A program made the translations under genes and the position numbers. This document shows, piece by piece, positions 22,103-31,382 of a stretch of 64,000 nt of DNA; positions within the stretch are counted from its first letter, which is position 1; the number at the start of each line of letters is the position of its first letter. Below the pieces are notes generated by a model. It saw only the letters and a list, made by a program, of their open reading frames with translations, had not been told where the DNA came from and did no database searches. The stretch comes from Microvirga arabica (GTDB lineage Bacteria > Pseudomonadota > Alphaproteobacteria > Rhizobiales > Beijerinckiaceae), in NCBI RefSeq assembly GCF_016811235.1, contig NZ_JAFBID010000012.1, positions 45,962 to 109,961 of the forward strand, read 5' to 3'.

Positions 22103-22717
22103 ATGCCCCACACCATCACCAGCCTCTCCGAGCTCGAAGCCCTCTATGGGGAGGTCAACAAGGCCTCGCTCCTGAAGGAGGCGGACCGGCTCGTGCCGGA
22201 ATACCGCGCCCTGATCGAGGCTTCGCCCTTCGCGGCGCTGGCCACGCGCGGTCCGGAGGGGCTCGACTGCTCGCCCCGCGGCGACGGGCCTGGATTCGTG
22301 CGCATCCGGGACGACAGGACCCTGCTCCTGCCGGACCGGCGCGGCAACAACCGGATCGATTCGCTGCGCAACATCGTGCAGGACCCGAGCGTCGCCCTGC
22401 TCTTCCTGATCCCCGGCATCGGCGAGACTTTAAGGGTGAACGGGCGTGCGGTGATTTCGGTCGAGCCAGGCCTGCTGGAGAGTTTTGCCGTCGACGGCAA
22501 GCCGCCGAAATCCGTCGTCGTGATTACCGTCGAGACGGTGTTCTTCCAATGCGCCCGCGCGATCCTGCGCTCGGAGCTGTGGAACCCGGCCCGTCATGTG
22601 CCGCGCGAGAGCCTGCCGAGCGCCGGGCAGATCCTGGCGGCGCTCACGAACAACGAGGCGGGCGGCGAGGCCTACGACAAGGCGCTGCCCGAGCGGCAGC
22701 GCACCACGCTCTATTGA
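22103..22717 (+). CDS. PPOX-type FMN-binding flavoprotein (MSMEG_1061-like)
   Basis: The 204 aa product belongs to the pyridoxamine 5'-phosphate oxidase-like split-barrel superfamily. The core runs from about residue 35 to 150, with FAALATRGPEGLDCSPRGD, LLLPDRRGNNRIDSLRNI and ETLRVNGRAVIS. These fit FMN-dependent proteins related to the MSMEG_1061 group. The substrate is not known. It is divergently transcribed from the cyclase gene across a 145-base gap. Confidence 0.8.
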   Translation: MPHTITSLSELEALYGEVNKASLLKEADRLVPEYRALIEASPFAALATRGPEGLDCSPRGDGPGFVRIRDDRTLLLPDRRGNNRIDSLRNIVQDPSVALLFLIPGIGETLRVNGRAVISVEPGLLESFAVDGKPPKSVVVITVETVFFQCARAILRSELWNPARHVPRESLPSAGQILAALTNNEAGGEAYDKALPERQRTTLY

Positions 22718-22732
22718 CGGTCTCTTGATCGA

Positions 22733-22782
22733 GCGCATCGCCGGGGCGGAAAACCGGACCCACTTTTACGCACGATGCGCTT
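22733..22782. repeat. 50-bp palindromic element
   Basis: The ends AGCGCATCG and CGATGCGCT are perfect inverted repeats around an interior that includes AAAACCGGACCCACTTTT. It belongs to the same general class as the elements at 9094 and 34922. The rest of the gap to 22849 holds a short CCTGCC/GGCAGG hairpin. Confidence 0.6.
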
Positions 22783-22849
22783 GACCTCACGCCCCCTGCC
22801 CCCGAAAAGGCAGGTCCCGTTTTCGTAAAGTGAGGCTCAAGGACAATCC

Positions 22850-23200
22850 ATGACGATCCAGCGCATCAAGCCCGGCCCGCGCATGAGCGGCGCCGTCGTT
22901 CACGGCAACACCGTCTATCTCGCAGGCCAAGTCGCTCAGGAGAGCGCAGGCAAGAGCGTCACCGAGCAGACGAAGGAAATCCTGTCCATCATCGACAGCC
23001 TGCTGGCCGAGGCCGGCACCGACAAGTCGAAGATCCTGATGGCCAATATCTGGATCACCGATATGGGCACGTTCCAGGAGATGAACGCCGTATGGGATGC
23101 CTGGGTGTCCCCCGGCAACACGCCGGCCCGCGCCACCGTCGAGGCGAAGCTCGCGACGCCCGCCTTCAAGGTCGAGATCGCCGTCATTGCGGCGAAGTAA
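22850..23200 (+). CDS. RidA-family protein
   Basis: RidA-type proteins (YjgF/YER057c/UK114) hydrolyse reactive enamines and imines formed by PLP enzymes. The 116 aa length and trimeric-fold signatures fit: GNTVYLAGQVAQ, IDSLLAEAGTDKSKILMANIWITDM, and AWVSPGNTPARATVEAKLATP. The Arg in PARATVEA corresponds to the imine-binding arginine. The last beta strand (VEIAVIAA) completes the fold. It is a single-gene unit. Confidence 0.9.
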   Translation: MTIQRIKPGPRMSGAVVHGNTVYLAGQVAQESAGKSVTEQTKEILSIIDSLLAEAGTDKSKILMANIWITDMGTFQEMNAVWDAWVSPGNTPARATVEAKLATPAFKVEIAVIAAK

Positions 23201-23211
23201 GGCTTCCGGGC

Positions 23212-23241
23212 AAAAAAGAAGCGGGCCTTTCGGCCCGCTTC
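23212..23241 (-). terminator. Intrinsic terminator of the BA14K gene
   Basis: A perfect 10-bp stem (GAAGCGGGCC / GGCCCGCTTC, 23218-23241) is followed on the minus strand by TTTTTT. It serves the minus-strand gene and may also slow transcription coming from ridA. Confidence 0.8.
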
Positions 23242-23263
23242 GTTCATGTAGACTTGCTCAATG

Positions 23264-23731
23264 TTACGGGCAGGGATGGCGCAGGCCATCATAGCCGAGA
23301 TAAGTGCCCGAGGCCGGGTCGTAGGACTTGAAGCGCTGCGAGCAATAGGCATGGTTGCTGCCATAGACCGGAGCGGCCTGGGCCTGCGACTGAGCGAGCG
23401 CGCCGCCGATGATGGCACCGGTAGCGAGACCCAGGGCGCCGGCCGCCAGGGCGTTGCCGCGGTCGCGGCGGTAGTAGCGGCGGTCACCGTAGTAGCGACG
23501 ATCCCCATAGCGCGGGCCGCCACGATAGACGCGGCGCTCCACCACGCGGGGGCTGCGGTAAACGCGGCGCTCAATATACTGCGAGTAATCGGTGTTGACG
23601 GTGCCGTTCTGAATGGCCGCGACAAGCTCATTCACGGGCGCGGTCTGCGCTTCGCCGGCGGAAGCCGGAGCCGCGAGGCCAAAGGTGCCGAGGGCGGCCG
23701 TGGCAGCCACGGCCATGAAGAATTTACGCAT
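23264..23731 (-). CDS. BA14K-family secreted protein
   Basis: The 155 aa product has a Sec signal peptide (FFMAVAATAALGTFGLAAPASA), a low-complexity Arg/Tyr-rich middle (residues 60-90, RRYYGDRRYYRRD), and a glycine-rich hydrophobic segment (about 93-113). It ends in a BA14K motif, HAYCSQRFKSYDPASGTYLG followed by HPC. BA14K was first described as an immunoreactive Brucella protein; its function is uncertain. ATG 23731 is the start because it gives the signal peptide. The gene is monocistronic with its own terminator. Confidence 0.85.
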   Translation of the reverse strand: MRKFFMAVAATAALGTFGLAAPASAGEAQTAPVNELVAAIQNGTVNTDYSQYIERRVYRSPRVVERRVYRGGPRYGDRRYYGDRRYYRRDRGNALAAGALGLATGAIIGGALAQSQAQAAPVYGSNHAYCSQRFKSYDPASGTYLGYDGLRHPCP

Positions 23732-23804
23732 GGATTCACTCCTCCAAGGGTTGGGAGGCGAACGCAGAAATACGGATGTCGTTCCGTTCTCGGGGAATTT
23801 GGGA

Positions 23805-24575
23805 CTAGCTCTCGCGGGAACGTGAGGAATGAAGATCGTCGGAAACCGCCTCGGATCTGACCGGTGAAACCCGCCTTCCCTCCACCCTGCCCTGCCCGGT
23901 CGGACACAGATCCAAGATTGCGCAGCGGTGGCAGGCCGGGTTCTTGAAGAAGCAGCAGCGCTGGCCATGCAGCATCATGACTTCGTGGTTGTCGTAAACC
24001 TGTTGCGCATCCCAATCCTCCGGCAGAAGGGCGGCGAGCACCGCATGGGACGGTCCGACAGCCGTCGATTGCGGAATGAGGGCCGTGCGCTGGGCAACGC
24101 GATGGTGGTGGCTGTCCACCGGTAGCGCCGCCTTGCGCAGCACGGAGAAGGAGAGCACCGCCGCACTCGTTTTCGGGCCGATGCCCGGAATGCTCTCGAG
24201 CCAGGCCCGCGCCTCCTCGACCGGCATATCCTTCAAGAAGTCAAGCGACAGGCTGCCATGGCGCTCTTGAATAGCGTGCAGCACCGCCTGCAGGCGCGGC
24301 GCCTTCTGCTCCGGCCAAGTCACGCCCTGGATCGTCGCCTCCACCTCTTCGGTCGGCGCGTTCATCATCGCGCGCCAGTCGCTAAAGCGTGCCCGCAGCG
24401 CCTTGAAGGCGCGGCCGGAATCCGCATTGCGGGTGCGGTGGGACAGAAGCGAGGAGATCAGCTCGCTCACCGGATCAAGAGTGTGGAAATACGGAATCGG
24501 GCAGCCATAGAGCTCACAGAGACGCTCATGGATGACGAGCGCCTTGGCTTTGAGATCCTGCAGGTCCGGATTCAT
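23805..24575 (-). CDS. Endonuclease III-like DNA glycosylase
   Basis: The 256 aa product is a HhH-GPD base-excision glycosylase. The helix-hairpin-helix is LESIPGIGPKTSAAVL, with the catalytic lysine at Lys135 and the conserved aspartate at Asp154 (VDSHHHRV). An intact [4Fe-4S] loop is formed by Cys208, Cys215, Cys218 and Cys224 with C-x6-C-x2-C-x5-C spacing. This points to a bifunctional Nth-type enzyme, but the N-terminal half differs from classical Nth, so it may be a second, specialised paralogue. ATG 24575 is preferred over the in-frame ATG at 24611. Confidence 0.83.
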   Translation of the reverse strand: MNPDLQDLKAKALVIHERLCELYGCPIPYFHTLDPVSELISSLLSHRTRNADSGRAFKALRARFSDWRAMMNAPTEEVEATIQGVTWPEQKAPRLQAVLHAIQERHGSLSLDFLKDMPVEEARAWLESIPGIGPKTSAAVLSFSVLRKAALPVDSHHHRVAQRTALIPQSTAVGPSHAVLAALLPEDWDAQQVYDNHEVMMLHGQRCCFFKNPACHRCAILDLCPTGQGRVEGRRVSPVRSEAVSDDLHSSRSRES

Positions 24576-24618
24576 CCCGGGGCAAGTCGCGAATCGGCGG
24601 GGTGGTTCCACACCTTTT

Positions 24619-24649
24619 CGTCATGGCCGGGACGAGCCCGGCCATGACG
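24619..24649. repeat. Solo palindromic repeat arm
   Basis: A 13-bp perfect inverted repeat (CGTCATGGCCGGG / CCCGGCCATGACG) with an ACGAG loop lies downstream of hslU. It is a stand-alone copy of one arm of the mosaic repeats at 25994 and 33329. Confidence 0.75.
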
Positions 24650-24662
24650 GGAGTGTTTCGGC

Positions 24663-25973
24663 TTACAAAATAAACCGGCTCAAATCCGTGTTCTTCGCCA
24701 GCTCTTCCACCTCGCCGCGCACGTAAGCGGAGTCGATCTTCACCGTTTCGCCGGAACGGTCGGGCGCCGTGTAGGACACATCGTCGAGCACGCGCTCCAG
24801 CACGGTCTGCAGGCGGCGTGCGCCGATGTTCTCGACCGTGTTGTTCACCTCCACGGCCACTTCAGCCAGCGCGTCGATGGCATCGTCGGTGAAGACGAGG
24901 TCGACGCCTTCCGTCTTCATCAGCGCAACGGATTGCTTGATGAGGCTCGCCTCCGTCTCCGTGAGGATGCGGCGGAAATCCTCGACGGTGAGCGGCGAGA
25001 GCTCCACACGGATCGGCAGGCGGCCCTGCAGCTCGGGCAAGAGATCCGACGGCTTCGACACGTGGAAGGCGCCGGACGCGATGAACAGGATGTGGTCCGT
25101 CTTCACCGGCCCGTATTTTGTCGACACTGTCGTGCCCTCGATCAGCGGCAGGAGATCGCGCTGCACGCCTTCACGTGACACATCCGCACCGGTGCGGCCC
25201 TCGCGGCCTGCGATCTTGTCGATCTCGTCGAGGAACACGATGCCGTTGTTCTCCACCTGGCGCAGGGCCTCCTGCACGATGGCGTCCTGATCGAGCATCT
25301 TGTCGGCCTCTTCCGTGACCAGCGGCTCATAGGCCTCACGCACAGTGGTGCGGCGCGTCTTGCGCTGTCCGCCGAACGCCTTGCCGAACATGTCGGAGAG
25401 ATTGATCGCACCAACGGACGCGCCCGGCATGCCGGGGATCTCGAACATGGGCATCCCCTGCCCTCCGCCCGATTGCAGCTCGATCTCGATCTCCTTGTCG
25501 TCGAGCTCGTTGGCGCGCAGCTTGCGGCGGAAGGAATCGCGCGTGACGGCGCTCGCAGTGGTGCCGACCAGCGCGTCGAGCACGCGCTCTTCGGCGGCGA
25601 TATGGGCCTTCGCCTGCACCTGCCGGCGGCGCTCCTCCTTCACGAGGCCGATACCGATCTCCACGAGATCGCGCACGATCTGCTCCACGTCGCGGCCCAC
25701 ATAGCCCACCTCCGTGAATTTGGTCGCTTCGACCTTGAGGAACGGCGCGCCCGCGAGCTTGGCGAGACGGCGGGAAATTTCGGTCTTGCCGCAGCCCGTG
25801 GGGCCGATCATCAGGATGTTCTTCGGCGCCACCTCCTCACGCAACGAGCCTTCGAGCTGCTGCCGGCGCCAGCGGTTGCGCAACGCAATGGCGACCGCGC
25901 GCTTGGCGTCGTTCTGGCCGACGATGTAGCGGTCGAGTTCGGAAACGATTTCGCGGGGAGAAAAGGTGGTCAT
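24663..25973 (-). CDS. hslU: ATP-dependent protease ATPase subunit HslU
   Basis: HslU is the AAA+ unfoldase of the HslUV heat-shock protease. The 436 aa product has Walker A GPTGCGKT (residues 57-64), the pore motif [11 protein letters not shown], an I-domain insert (about 110-235), Walker [13 protein letters not shown], and the sensor-2 [15 protein letters not shown]. The C-terminal LSRFIL tail is the HslV-activating peptide. ATG 25973 gives the conserved [10 protein letters not shown] start. It follows hslV but is separated from it by a mosaic repeat. Confidence 0.96.
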   Translation of the reverse strand: MTTFSPREIVSELDRYIVGQNDAKRAVAIALRNRWRRQQLEGSLREEVAPKNILMIGPTGCGKTEISRRLAKLAGAPFLKVEATKFTEVGYVGRDVEQIVRDLVEIGIGLVKEERRRQVQAKAHIAAEERVLDALVGTTASAVTRDSFRRKLRANELDDKEIEIELQSGGGQGMPMFEIPGMPGASVGAINLSDMFGKAFGGQRKTRRTTVREAYEPLVTEEADKMLDQDAIVQEALRQVENNGIVFLDEIDKIAGREGRTGADVSREGVQRDLLPLIEGTTVSTKYGPVKTDHILFIASGAFHVSKPSDLLPELQGRLPIRVELSPLTVEDFRRILTETEASLIKQSVALMKTEGVDLVFTDDAIDALAEVAVEVNNTVENIGARRLQTVLERVLDDVSYTAPDRSGETVKIDSAYVRGEVEELAKNTDLSRFIL

Positions 25974-25993
25974 GGGATCTCTTGGCTCTTTGT

Positions 25994-26083
25994 CGTCATC
26001 CCCGGACTTGTTCCGGGGATCCACGTCTTACGACGTGGCGGTTCTCAAGACGTGGATGGCCGGAACGAGCCCGGCCATGACGG
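25994..26083. repeat. Mosaic repeat between hslV and hslU
   Basis: This 90-bp element has two hairpin arms, GTCATCCCCGG...CCGGGGAT and GGCCGG...CCGGCCATGAC, joined by a core with ATCCACGTCTTAC and GACGTGGAT. It is nearly the reverse complement in arm order of the element at 33329. It lies inside the hslVU transcription unit. Confidence 0.75.
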
Positions 26084-26087
26084 GCAA

Positions 26088-26639
26088 TCAGGTTTCCAAC
26101 GTTTCGATGACGATATTCGCGTTCGTGTAGACGCAGATCTCGGCCGCTATGCCGAGCGACCGGCGGACGATTGTCTCCGGGTCCGTCTCGTATTCGGCGA
26201 GCGCTCTTGCTGCCGCGAGCGCGTAGTTGCCGCCGGACCCGATGGCCATGATGCCGTTTTCCGGCTCCAGCACGTCGCCGGCGCCGGAGAGCAGCAGGCC
26301 GACATCCTTGTCGGCCACCAGCATCATCGCCTCCAGGCGGCGAAGATAGCGGTCGGTGCGCCAGTCCTTGGTGAGCTCCACGCAGGCACGGGTGAGCTGG
26401 CCCGGATATTGCTCAAGCTTGGCCTCGAGGCGCTCGAACAGGGTGAAGGCATCCGCCGTCGAACCGGCAAAGCCGCCGATCACCCCACCCTTGGCAAGGC
26501 GCCGGACCTTCTTCGCATTGCCCTTCACCACGGTCTGGCCGAGGCTCACCTGCCCGTCGCCGCCGATGACGGTGCGGCCGCCTCTGCGGACCATGAGGAT
26601 CGTGGTGGCATGCATGCGAGGGGTGGCGTCTTCGGACAA
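26088..26639 (-). CDS. hslV: ATP-dependent protease peptidase subunit HslV
   Basis: HslV is the N-terminal nucleophile peptidase that forms the core of HslUV. The 183 aa product has a short propeptide followed by the catalytic Thr12 in [22 protein letters not shown] and [15 protein letters not shown] are also family signatures. ATG at codon 9 is an alternative start. It is divergent from hisB across a 148-base gap in which I see no clear sigma-32-type promoter. Confidence 0.95.
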   Translation of the reverse strand: MSEDATPRMHATTILMVRRGGRTVIGGDGQVSLGQTVVKGNAKKVRRLAKGGVIGGFAGSTADAFTLFERLEAKLEQYPGQLTRACVELTKDWRTDRYLRRLEAMMLVADKDVGLLLSGAGDVLEPENGIMAIGSGGNYALAAARALAEYETDPETIVRRSLGIAAEICVYTNANIVIETLET

Positions 26640-26787
26640 GGCAGGGCTCCGGCGGGGAAGAACTGGGCGGCCATGGGCCGTTATCCCGCTGACTTAATCA
26701 TTGATCGGCCAAAAGCAACGCGGGTGGCAATTCTCCGCGCGGCTTGCTAGAAGGCGCGGGTCTCTTGTTCCGCAAAGGATTTTGATG

Positions 26788-27375
26788 ATGCGCTCCGCGA
26801 GCGTCAGCCGTCGCACCGCCGAGACCGATGTCGCCCTGTCGATTGCCCTCGATGGCACCGGCAAGGCCGAGATCTCCACGGGGGTCGGCTTCCTCGACCA
26901 TATGCTCGAACTGTTCGCCCGACACGGTCACTTCGACCTCTCCGTGAAGGTGACCGGCGACCTGCATGTGGACCAGCATCATACCACCGAGGATACCGGG
27001 ATCGCGCTGGGTCAGGCCATCCTGAAGGCGCTTGGTGATAAAAAGGGCATCACGCGCTATGCCGACATCCATCTGCCGATGGACGAGACCCTGACGCGCA
27101 TCGCCCTCGACATCTCGGGCCGCCCCTTCCTGGTGTTCCGCACCACCTTCCCGACGGAGAAGATCGGCGCCTTCGACACCGAGCTGGTGCGCGAGTTCTT
27201 CCAGGCGTTTGCCATCCAGTCAGGTCTGACCCTGCACGTGGAGACGCTCTACGGCGAGAACAGCCACCATATCGCCGAGAGCTGCTTCAAGGGCCTGGCA
27301 CGGGCCTTGCGTCAGGCCGTGGCACTGGACCCAAGGGAAGAGGGCCGCGTTCCCTCCACCAAGGGTACGCTCTAG
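26788..27375 (+). CDS. hisB: Imidazoleglycerol-phosphate dehydratase
   Basis: HisB dehydrates imidazoleglycerol phosphate in histidine synthesis. The 195 aa product is the monofunctional form, with the metal-binding [31 protein letters not shown] and [11 protein letters not shown] motifs. AAAGGA lies 8 bases before ATG 26788 (an adjacent ATG at 26785 is also possible). An in-frame ATG at 26701 would add residues not present in homologues. It heads the his gene cluster. Confidence 0.95.
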   Translation: MRSASVSRRTAETDVALSIALDGTGKAEISTGVGFLDHMLELFARHGHFDLSVKVTGDLHVDQHHTTEDTGIALGQAILKALGDKKGITRYADIHLPMDETLTRIALDISGRPFLVFRTTFPTEKIGAFDTELVREFFQAFAIQSGLTLHVETLYGENSHHIAESCFKGLARALRQAVALDPREEGRVPSTKGTL

Positions 27376-27445
27376 ATCCATCAAGAGACCCCTGTCCGGT
27401 AATCCGAGGTTCACCTCACCGGGCATGGCCTGAGGAAACGTCGCC

Positions 27446-27937
27446 ATGACCACCTATACCCTGCACCTCCCGCGCGATGCGAGGCCGGGTGATCCAAGCG
27501 CTTTGGACGAATCCGAGCTCGTGAAGGATGCCTTCTCGTGGGGCGCCTTCCTCTTCACCTTCCTGTGGTTCTTCGTCCATCGCCTGTGGCTCGCCGGCCT
27601 TGCCGTGCTGATCCTCGTCTTCGCCTTCGGTGGCCTGCTGGCCCTCTTAGACGTGCATCCGCTCGCCGGCTCCGTCGCCCAGCTCCTGCTGCAGAGCCTG
27701 ATCGGCCTGGAGGCCAACAGCCTGCGGCGCTGGACCCTCGCCCGCCGCGGCCGCCCGGCGGTCGATGCGGTGACGGCCGCCGACCAGGACGAGGCGGAGG
27801 CCAAGGCCTTCGCCCGCTGGCTCGACGCCAAGCCGGCCCCCCTGCCCCGCAGCCCGGCGCCCTCGCCGATCCTGTCCACCCCGAGGCGGTCCGAGCCGGT
27901 GATCGGCCTCTTCCCCGATGCGGAGCGTCCCCGGTGA
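27446..27937 (+). CDS. DUF2628 membrane protein in the his operon
   Basis: The 163 aa product has a DUF2628 core (about residues 25-100), with [19 protein letters not shown] and two hydrophobic helices (about 33-50 and 53-75). A hydrophilic Pro/Ala-rich tail follows. Its function is unknown. It is conserved between hisB and hisH in many Rhizobiales and overlaps hisH by 4 bases (GTGA), so it is translated with the his enzymes. Confidence 0.8.
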   Translation: MTTYTLHLPRDARPGDPSALDESELVKDAFSWGAFLFTFLWFFVHRLWLAGLAVLILVFAFGGLLALLDVHPLAGSVAQLLLQSLIGLEANSLRRWTLARRGRPAVDAVTAADQDEAEAKAFARWLDAKPAPLPRSPAPSPILSTPRRSEPVIGLFPDAERPR

Positions 27938-28584
27938 GCGTCGTCATCATCGATTACGGGTCCGGCAACCTGCACTCCGCCGCCAAGGCCTTCGAGCGGG
28001 CGGCCAGGGAGGCGGAGCTTGATCTCTCCATCACGGTCTCGTCCGACCCGAATGCTGTCGCCAAAGCCGACCAGATTGTGCTGCCGGGCGTCGGCGCCTT
28101 CGCCGATTGCCGCCGCGGCCTCGATTCCGTGCCCGGCATGGTGGAGGTGCTGCAGCGGCGCGTCCACGAGGACAAGCGTCCCTTCTTCGGCATCTGCGTG
28201 GGCATGCAGCTCATGGCCACGCGGGGCCTCGAGCATACGACCAGCTATGGTCTCGACTGGATCAAGGGCGACGTGAAGGCGATCGTGCCGAAGGATCCTG
28301 CCTTGAAGATCCCGCATATGGGCTGGAACACGCTTGAGCTGGCAAAGCCGCATCCGGTTCTCGACGGCATTCCCACCGGACCGGACGGGCTGCACGCCTA
28401 TTTCGTGCATTCCTATGCGCTTAGCGCCGCCGACCCGGCCGATGTGGTCGCCACCACCGATTACGGCGGTCCAGTCACGGCCATCGTGGGGCGCGACAAC
28501 CTCGTGGGCGCCCAGTTCCATCCCGAAAAGAGCCAGGCGCTCGGCCTCAGGCTCATCGCCAATTTCCTGAGGTGGCGCCCGTGA
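27934..28584 (+). CDS. hisH: Imidazole glycerol phosphate synthase, glutaminase subunit
   Basis: HisH releases ammonia from glutamine for HisF. The 216 aa product shows the class I glutamine amidotransferase triad: Cys88 in [11 protein letters not shown], and His196 with Glu198 in AQFHPEKSQ. The GTG start at 27934 overlaps the DUF2628 stop and yields the typical [16 protein letters not shown]-terminus. The GTG of hisA at 28581 overlaps its own stop. Confidence 0.95.
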   Translation: MSVVIIDYGSGNLHSAAKAFERAAREAELDLSITVSSDPNAVAKADQIVLPGVGAFADCRRGLDSVPGMVEVLQRRVHEDKRPFFGICVGMQLMATRGLEHTTSYGLDWIKGDVKAIVPKDPALKIPHMGWNTLELAKPHPVLDGIPTGPDGLHAYFVHSYALSAADPADVVATTDYGGPVTAIVGRDNLVGAQFHPEKSQALGLRLIANFLRWRP

Positions 28585-29327
28585 TCCTCTATCCTGCCAT
28601 CGACCTCAAAGAGGGACTCTGCGTCCGCCTGATCCAGGGCGACATGGACCAGGCGACCGTGTTCAACGACGATCCCGCCGACCAGGCCGCCACCTTCGAG
28701 GCTCAGGGCTTCGAATGGCTGCACGTGGTGGATCTCGACGGGGCGTTTGCTGGCAAGCCGATGAATGCCGCGGCCGTGGAAAACATCCTCAAGCGCGTGC
28801 GCATCCCGGTGCAGCTCGGCGGCGGCATCCGCGACATGAAGACCGTCGAGGGCTGGCTGTCGAAGGGCGTGTCCCGCGTGATCATCGGCACGGCCGCCGT
28901 GCGCGACCCGGACTTCGTGCGCGAGGCCGCGCGGCTCCATCCGGGCAAGATCGCGGTCGGCATCGACGCCAAGGATGGGTTGGTGGCCGTGGAGGGTTGG
29001 GCCCAGACCTCGACCCTCTCGGCCGAAGAGCTCGGCCGCCGCTTCGAGGATGCGGGCGTTGCCGCCATCATCTACACGGACATCGCTCGCGACGGCATTC
29101 TCAAAGGTCTCAACTTCCCGATGACCTTGGGATTGGCACGCGCCGTCTCGATCCCGGTGATCGCCTCCGGCGGCCTCGCCTCCATGGCCGATATCGAGCG
29201 CCTGACCCAACCCGACTGCGCCGTGCTCAACGGCGCCATCTCCGGCCGCGCCCTCTATGACGGGCGCATCGATCCGGTCGAGGCGCTGGCGCTGCTGAAA
29301 AAAGTGCCCGTTCCATCCTCCCCTTGA
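28581..29327 (+). CDS. hisA: ProFAR isomerase (HisA)
   Basis: HisA catalyses the Amadori rearrangement of ProFAR to PRFAR. The 248 aa TIM barrel has the general-base Asp8 ([11 protein letters not shown]), the phosphate-binding QLGGGIRD and IASGGLAS loops, and Asp167 in [11 protein letters not shown] 28581, with TGAGG about 8 bases upstream, is preferred; GTG 28572 is possible. The final residues (SSP) and the stop codon are encoded by the start of a palindromic repeat, which suggests the C-terminus was altered by its insertion. Confidence 0.94.
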   Translation: MILYPAIDLKEGLCVRLIQGDMDQATVFNDDPADQAATFEAQGFEWLHVVDLDGAFAGKPMNAAAVENILKRVRIPVQLGGGIRDMKTVEGWLSKGVSRVIIGTAAVRDPDFVREAARLHPGKIAVGIDAKDGLVAVEGWAQTSTLSAEELGRRFEDAGVAAIIYTDIARDGILKGLNFPMTLGLARAVSIPVIASGGLASMADIERLTQPDCAVLNGAISGRALYDGRIDPVEALALLKKVPVPSSP

Positions 29328-29450
29328 GGGGGAGGGTCGACGCTGCGCGAGCAGCAGCGGGGTAGGGTGGAAACACCTCGTTCTGCAAGCCTCGCGCATC
29401 CACCCCATCCCGGACCTTGCGGTCCGACCTTCCCCCTCAAGGGGAAGGTG
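29313..29450. repeat. Mosaic repeat between hisA and hisF
   Basis: The ends CCTCCCCTTGAGGGGGAGGG and CCTTCCCCCTCAAGGGGAAGG are each palindromic and resemble one another. Internal GACGCTGCGCGAGCAGCAGC and CCGGACCTTGCGGTCCGACC add further hairpins. The element starts within the hisA coding end and splits the his operon. Confidence 0.75.
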
Positions 29451-29464
29451 ATTAAGAGTGAACC

Positions 29465-30271
29465 ATGCTGAAAGTGCGTCTCATTCCCTGCCTCGACGTG
29501 AAGGACGGGCGCGTCGTGAAAGGCGTGCAGTTCGTCGACCTCGTCGATGCGGGCGATCCGGTGGAAGCCGCGAAGGCCTATGATGCGGCCGGCGCCGACG
29601 AGCTGTGCTTCCTCGACATCACGGCGAGCCACGAGGCGAGGGGGATCCTGCTCGACGTGGTGCGGCGCACGGCCGAGGCGTGCTTCATGCCGCTCACCGT
29701 GGGCGGGGGCGTGCGAACCGTCGAGGACATCCGCAACCTGCTGCTCGCCGGTGCCGACAAGGTGTCGATCAACACCGCCGCGGTGAAGAACCCGGATTTC
29801 GTGCGCGAGGCGTCGGAAAAATTCGGCAACCAGTGCATTGTCGTCGCCATCGACGCGAAGAAGGTCTCAGGGGAGGGTGAGCCCGCGGCTTGGGAGATCT
29901 TCACCCATGGCGGCCGCACCGCCACCGGCATCGACGCCATCGCGTTCGCCAAGCAGGCCGCCGCGCTTGGGGCAGGGGAGCTGCTCGTCACCTCCATGGA
30001 CCGGGACGGCACCAAGGGCGGCTACGATCTTCCTCTGGTGCGTGCCATCGCGGATGCGGTCTCGGTGCCGGTGATCGCCTCGGGCGGCGTCGGCAATCTC
30101 GACCATCTGGTCGACGGCGTCGAGAAGGGCCATGCCAGCGCGGTGCTCGCCGCCTCGATCTTCCACTTCGGCACGCACACGATCTCGGAAGCCAAGGGCT
30201 ATATGGCGAAGGCAGGACTGAAGATGCGGCTGGATGAGCCGGCACACAGCGCTTCAATCCGGACAGCATGA
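29465..30271 (+). CDS. hisF: Imidazole glycerol phosphate synthase, cyclase subunit
   Basis: HisF joins ammonia to PRFAR, giving IGP and AICAR. The 268 aa TIM barrel contains the catalytic Asp11 ([10 protein letters not shown]) and Asp130 (VVAIDAKK). Phosphate loops TVGGGVRT and IASGGVGN and the [11 protein letters not shown] segment are also present. It pairs with hisH. The C-terminal tail after AKAGLKMR is slightly longer than usual. Confidence 0.96.
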   Translation: MLKVRLIPCLDVKDGRVVKGVQFVDLVDAGDPVEAAKAYDAAGADELCFLDITASHEARGILLDVVRRTAEACFMPLTVGGGVRTVEDIRNLLLAGADKVSINTAAVKNPDFVREASEKFGNQCIVVAIDAKKVSGEGEPAAWEIFTHGGRTATGIDAIAFAKQAAALGAGELLVTSMDRDGTKGGYDLPLVRAIADAVSVPVIASGGVGNLDHLVDGVEKGHASAVLAASIFHFGTHTISEAKGYMAKAGLKMRLDEPAHSASIRTA

Positions 30272-30284
30272 AAGAACTCAGCCC

Positions 30285-31034
30285 ATGACGGTCTCCAACG
30301 AGGACGATCTGGCCAAGCTCCAGGAGATCGGCAGGATCGTGGCCAATACCCTCGAGGCCATGGCGGCGGCGCTCGAGCCGGGCATGACCACGGCAGAACT
30401 CGATGCAATCGGCCGCAGGCTTCTCGAAAAGGCCGGCGCCCAGTCCGGCCCGGAGCTCGTTTACGATTTCCCCGGCGCCACCTGCATCAGCGTGAACGAA
30501 GAGGTCGCCCACGGCATTCCCGGCTCCCGGCGGATCGCGGCAGGAGATCTCGTCAACATCGACATCTCGGCGGAAAAGAACGGCGTGTTCGCTGATACCG
30601 GCGCGTCCTTCGCCGTTCCACCGATCACGAACGCCACCAAGCGCCTGTGCCGGGACGGCAAGCGCGCCCTATGGATCGGCTTGCGCCAAGTTGGGGCCAA
30701 CAAACCGATTGCGGGGATCGGCCAGGCCATCGGGCAATTTGCCGAGAAGAACGGCTACACCCTGGTTCGCAATCTGGCGAGCCATGGCATCGGGTATTCC
30801 CTGCACGAGGAGCCGAAGGAGATCGCCACCTGGCCGGACCGCTCGGAACGCAGGATCATGAACGAGGGCTTGGTCTTCACGGTCGAGCCCTTCCTGTCCC
30901 TGGGAGCGGAATGGGCCGAGGACGGGGACGATCCCTGGACCCTGTTCAGCGAGCCGCGAGCGCCCACGGTCCAGTACGAACACACCGTCGTTGCCACCCG
31001 CAACGGCCCCCTTGTCGTGACCCTGCCGGGATAG
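30285..31034 (+). CDS. map: Type I methionine aminopeptidase
   Basis: MAP removes initiator methionine from new proteins. The 249 aa product carries the full set of metal and substrate ligands: His76, Asp93, Asp104, His167 (in [12 protein letters not shown]), Glu201 (in TVEPF) and Glu232 (in YEHTVV). ATG 30285 gives a normal start. It sits between hisF and hisE, an unusual place, and is 7 bases from hisE. Whether it is the only MAP of the genome cannot be judged here. Confidence 0.93.
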   Translation: MTVSNEDDLAKLQEIGRIVANTLEAMAAALEPGMTTAELDAIGRRLLEKAGAQSGPELVYDFPGATCISVNEEVAHGIPGSRRIAAGDLVNIDISAEKNGVFADTGASFAVPPITNATKRLCRDGKRALWIGLRQVGANKPIAGIGQAIGQFAEKNGYTLVRNLASHGIGYSLHEEPKEIATWPDRSERRIMNEGLVFTVEPFLSLGAEWAEDGDDPWTLFSEPRAPTVQYEHTVVATRNGPLVVTLPG

Positions 31035-31041
31035 CTCGACC

Positions 31042-31362
31042 ATGACCTCCTTCACTCTCGACGACCTCGCCCGCATCGTAGCCGAACGTGCCGCGGCGCC
31101 CGAAACCGAGTCTTATACGGCCAAGCTCATCAGCGGCGGGCCTGCCAAGGCAGCCAAGAAGCTCGGCGAGGAGGCGGTGGAGGCCGCCATCGCGGCCGTC
31201 GAGGGCGACCGGCAGAATCTCACGGCGGAGGCCGCCGACGTGCTGTATCATCTTTTGGTCGTGTTGCAGGGCGCGGATATTCCTCTAAGTGACGTCATGG
31301 CCGAACTGGAGCGCCGCACGGCGCAGTCGGGTCTTGCGGAGAAGGCCGCGCGCAAGACCTAA
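31042..31362 (+). CDS. hisE: Phosphoribosyl-ATP pyrophosphatase
   Basis: HisE hydrolyses PR-ATP to PR-AMP, the second step of histidine synthesis. The 106 aa product is the stand-alone form, with the all-alpha NTP pyrophosphohydrolase core: [21 protein letters not shown] with [12 protein letters not shown], then the [13 protein letters not shown] helix carrying the metal-binding acidic residues. It follows map and precedes coaA. Confidence 0.94.
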   Translation: MTSFTLDDLARIVAERAAAPETESYTAKLISGGPAKAAKKLGEEAVEAAIAAVEGDRQNLTAEAADVLYHLLVVLQGADIPLSDVMAELERRTAQSGLAEKAARKT

Positions 31363-31382
31363 AAACTCGAGAGGTGGTTCGC

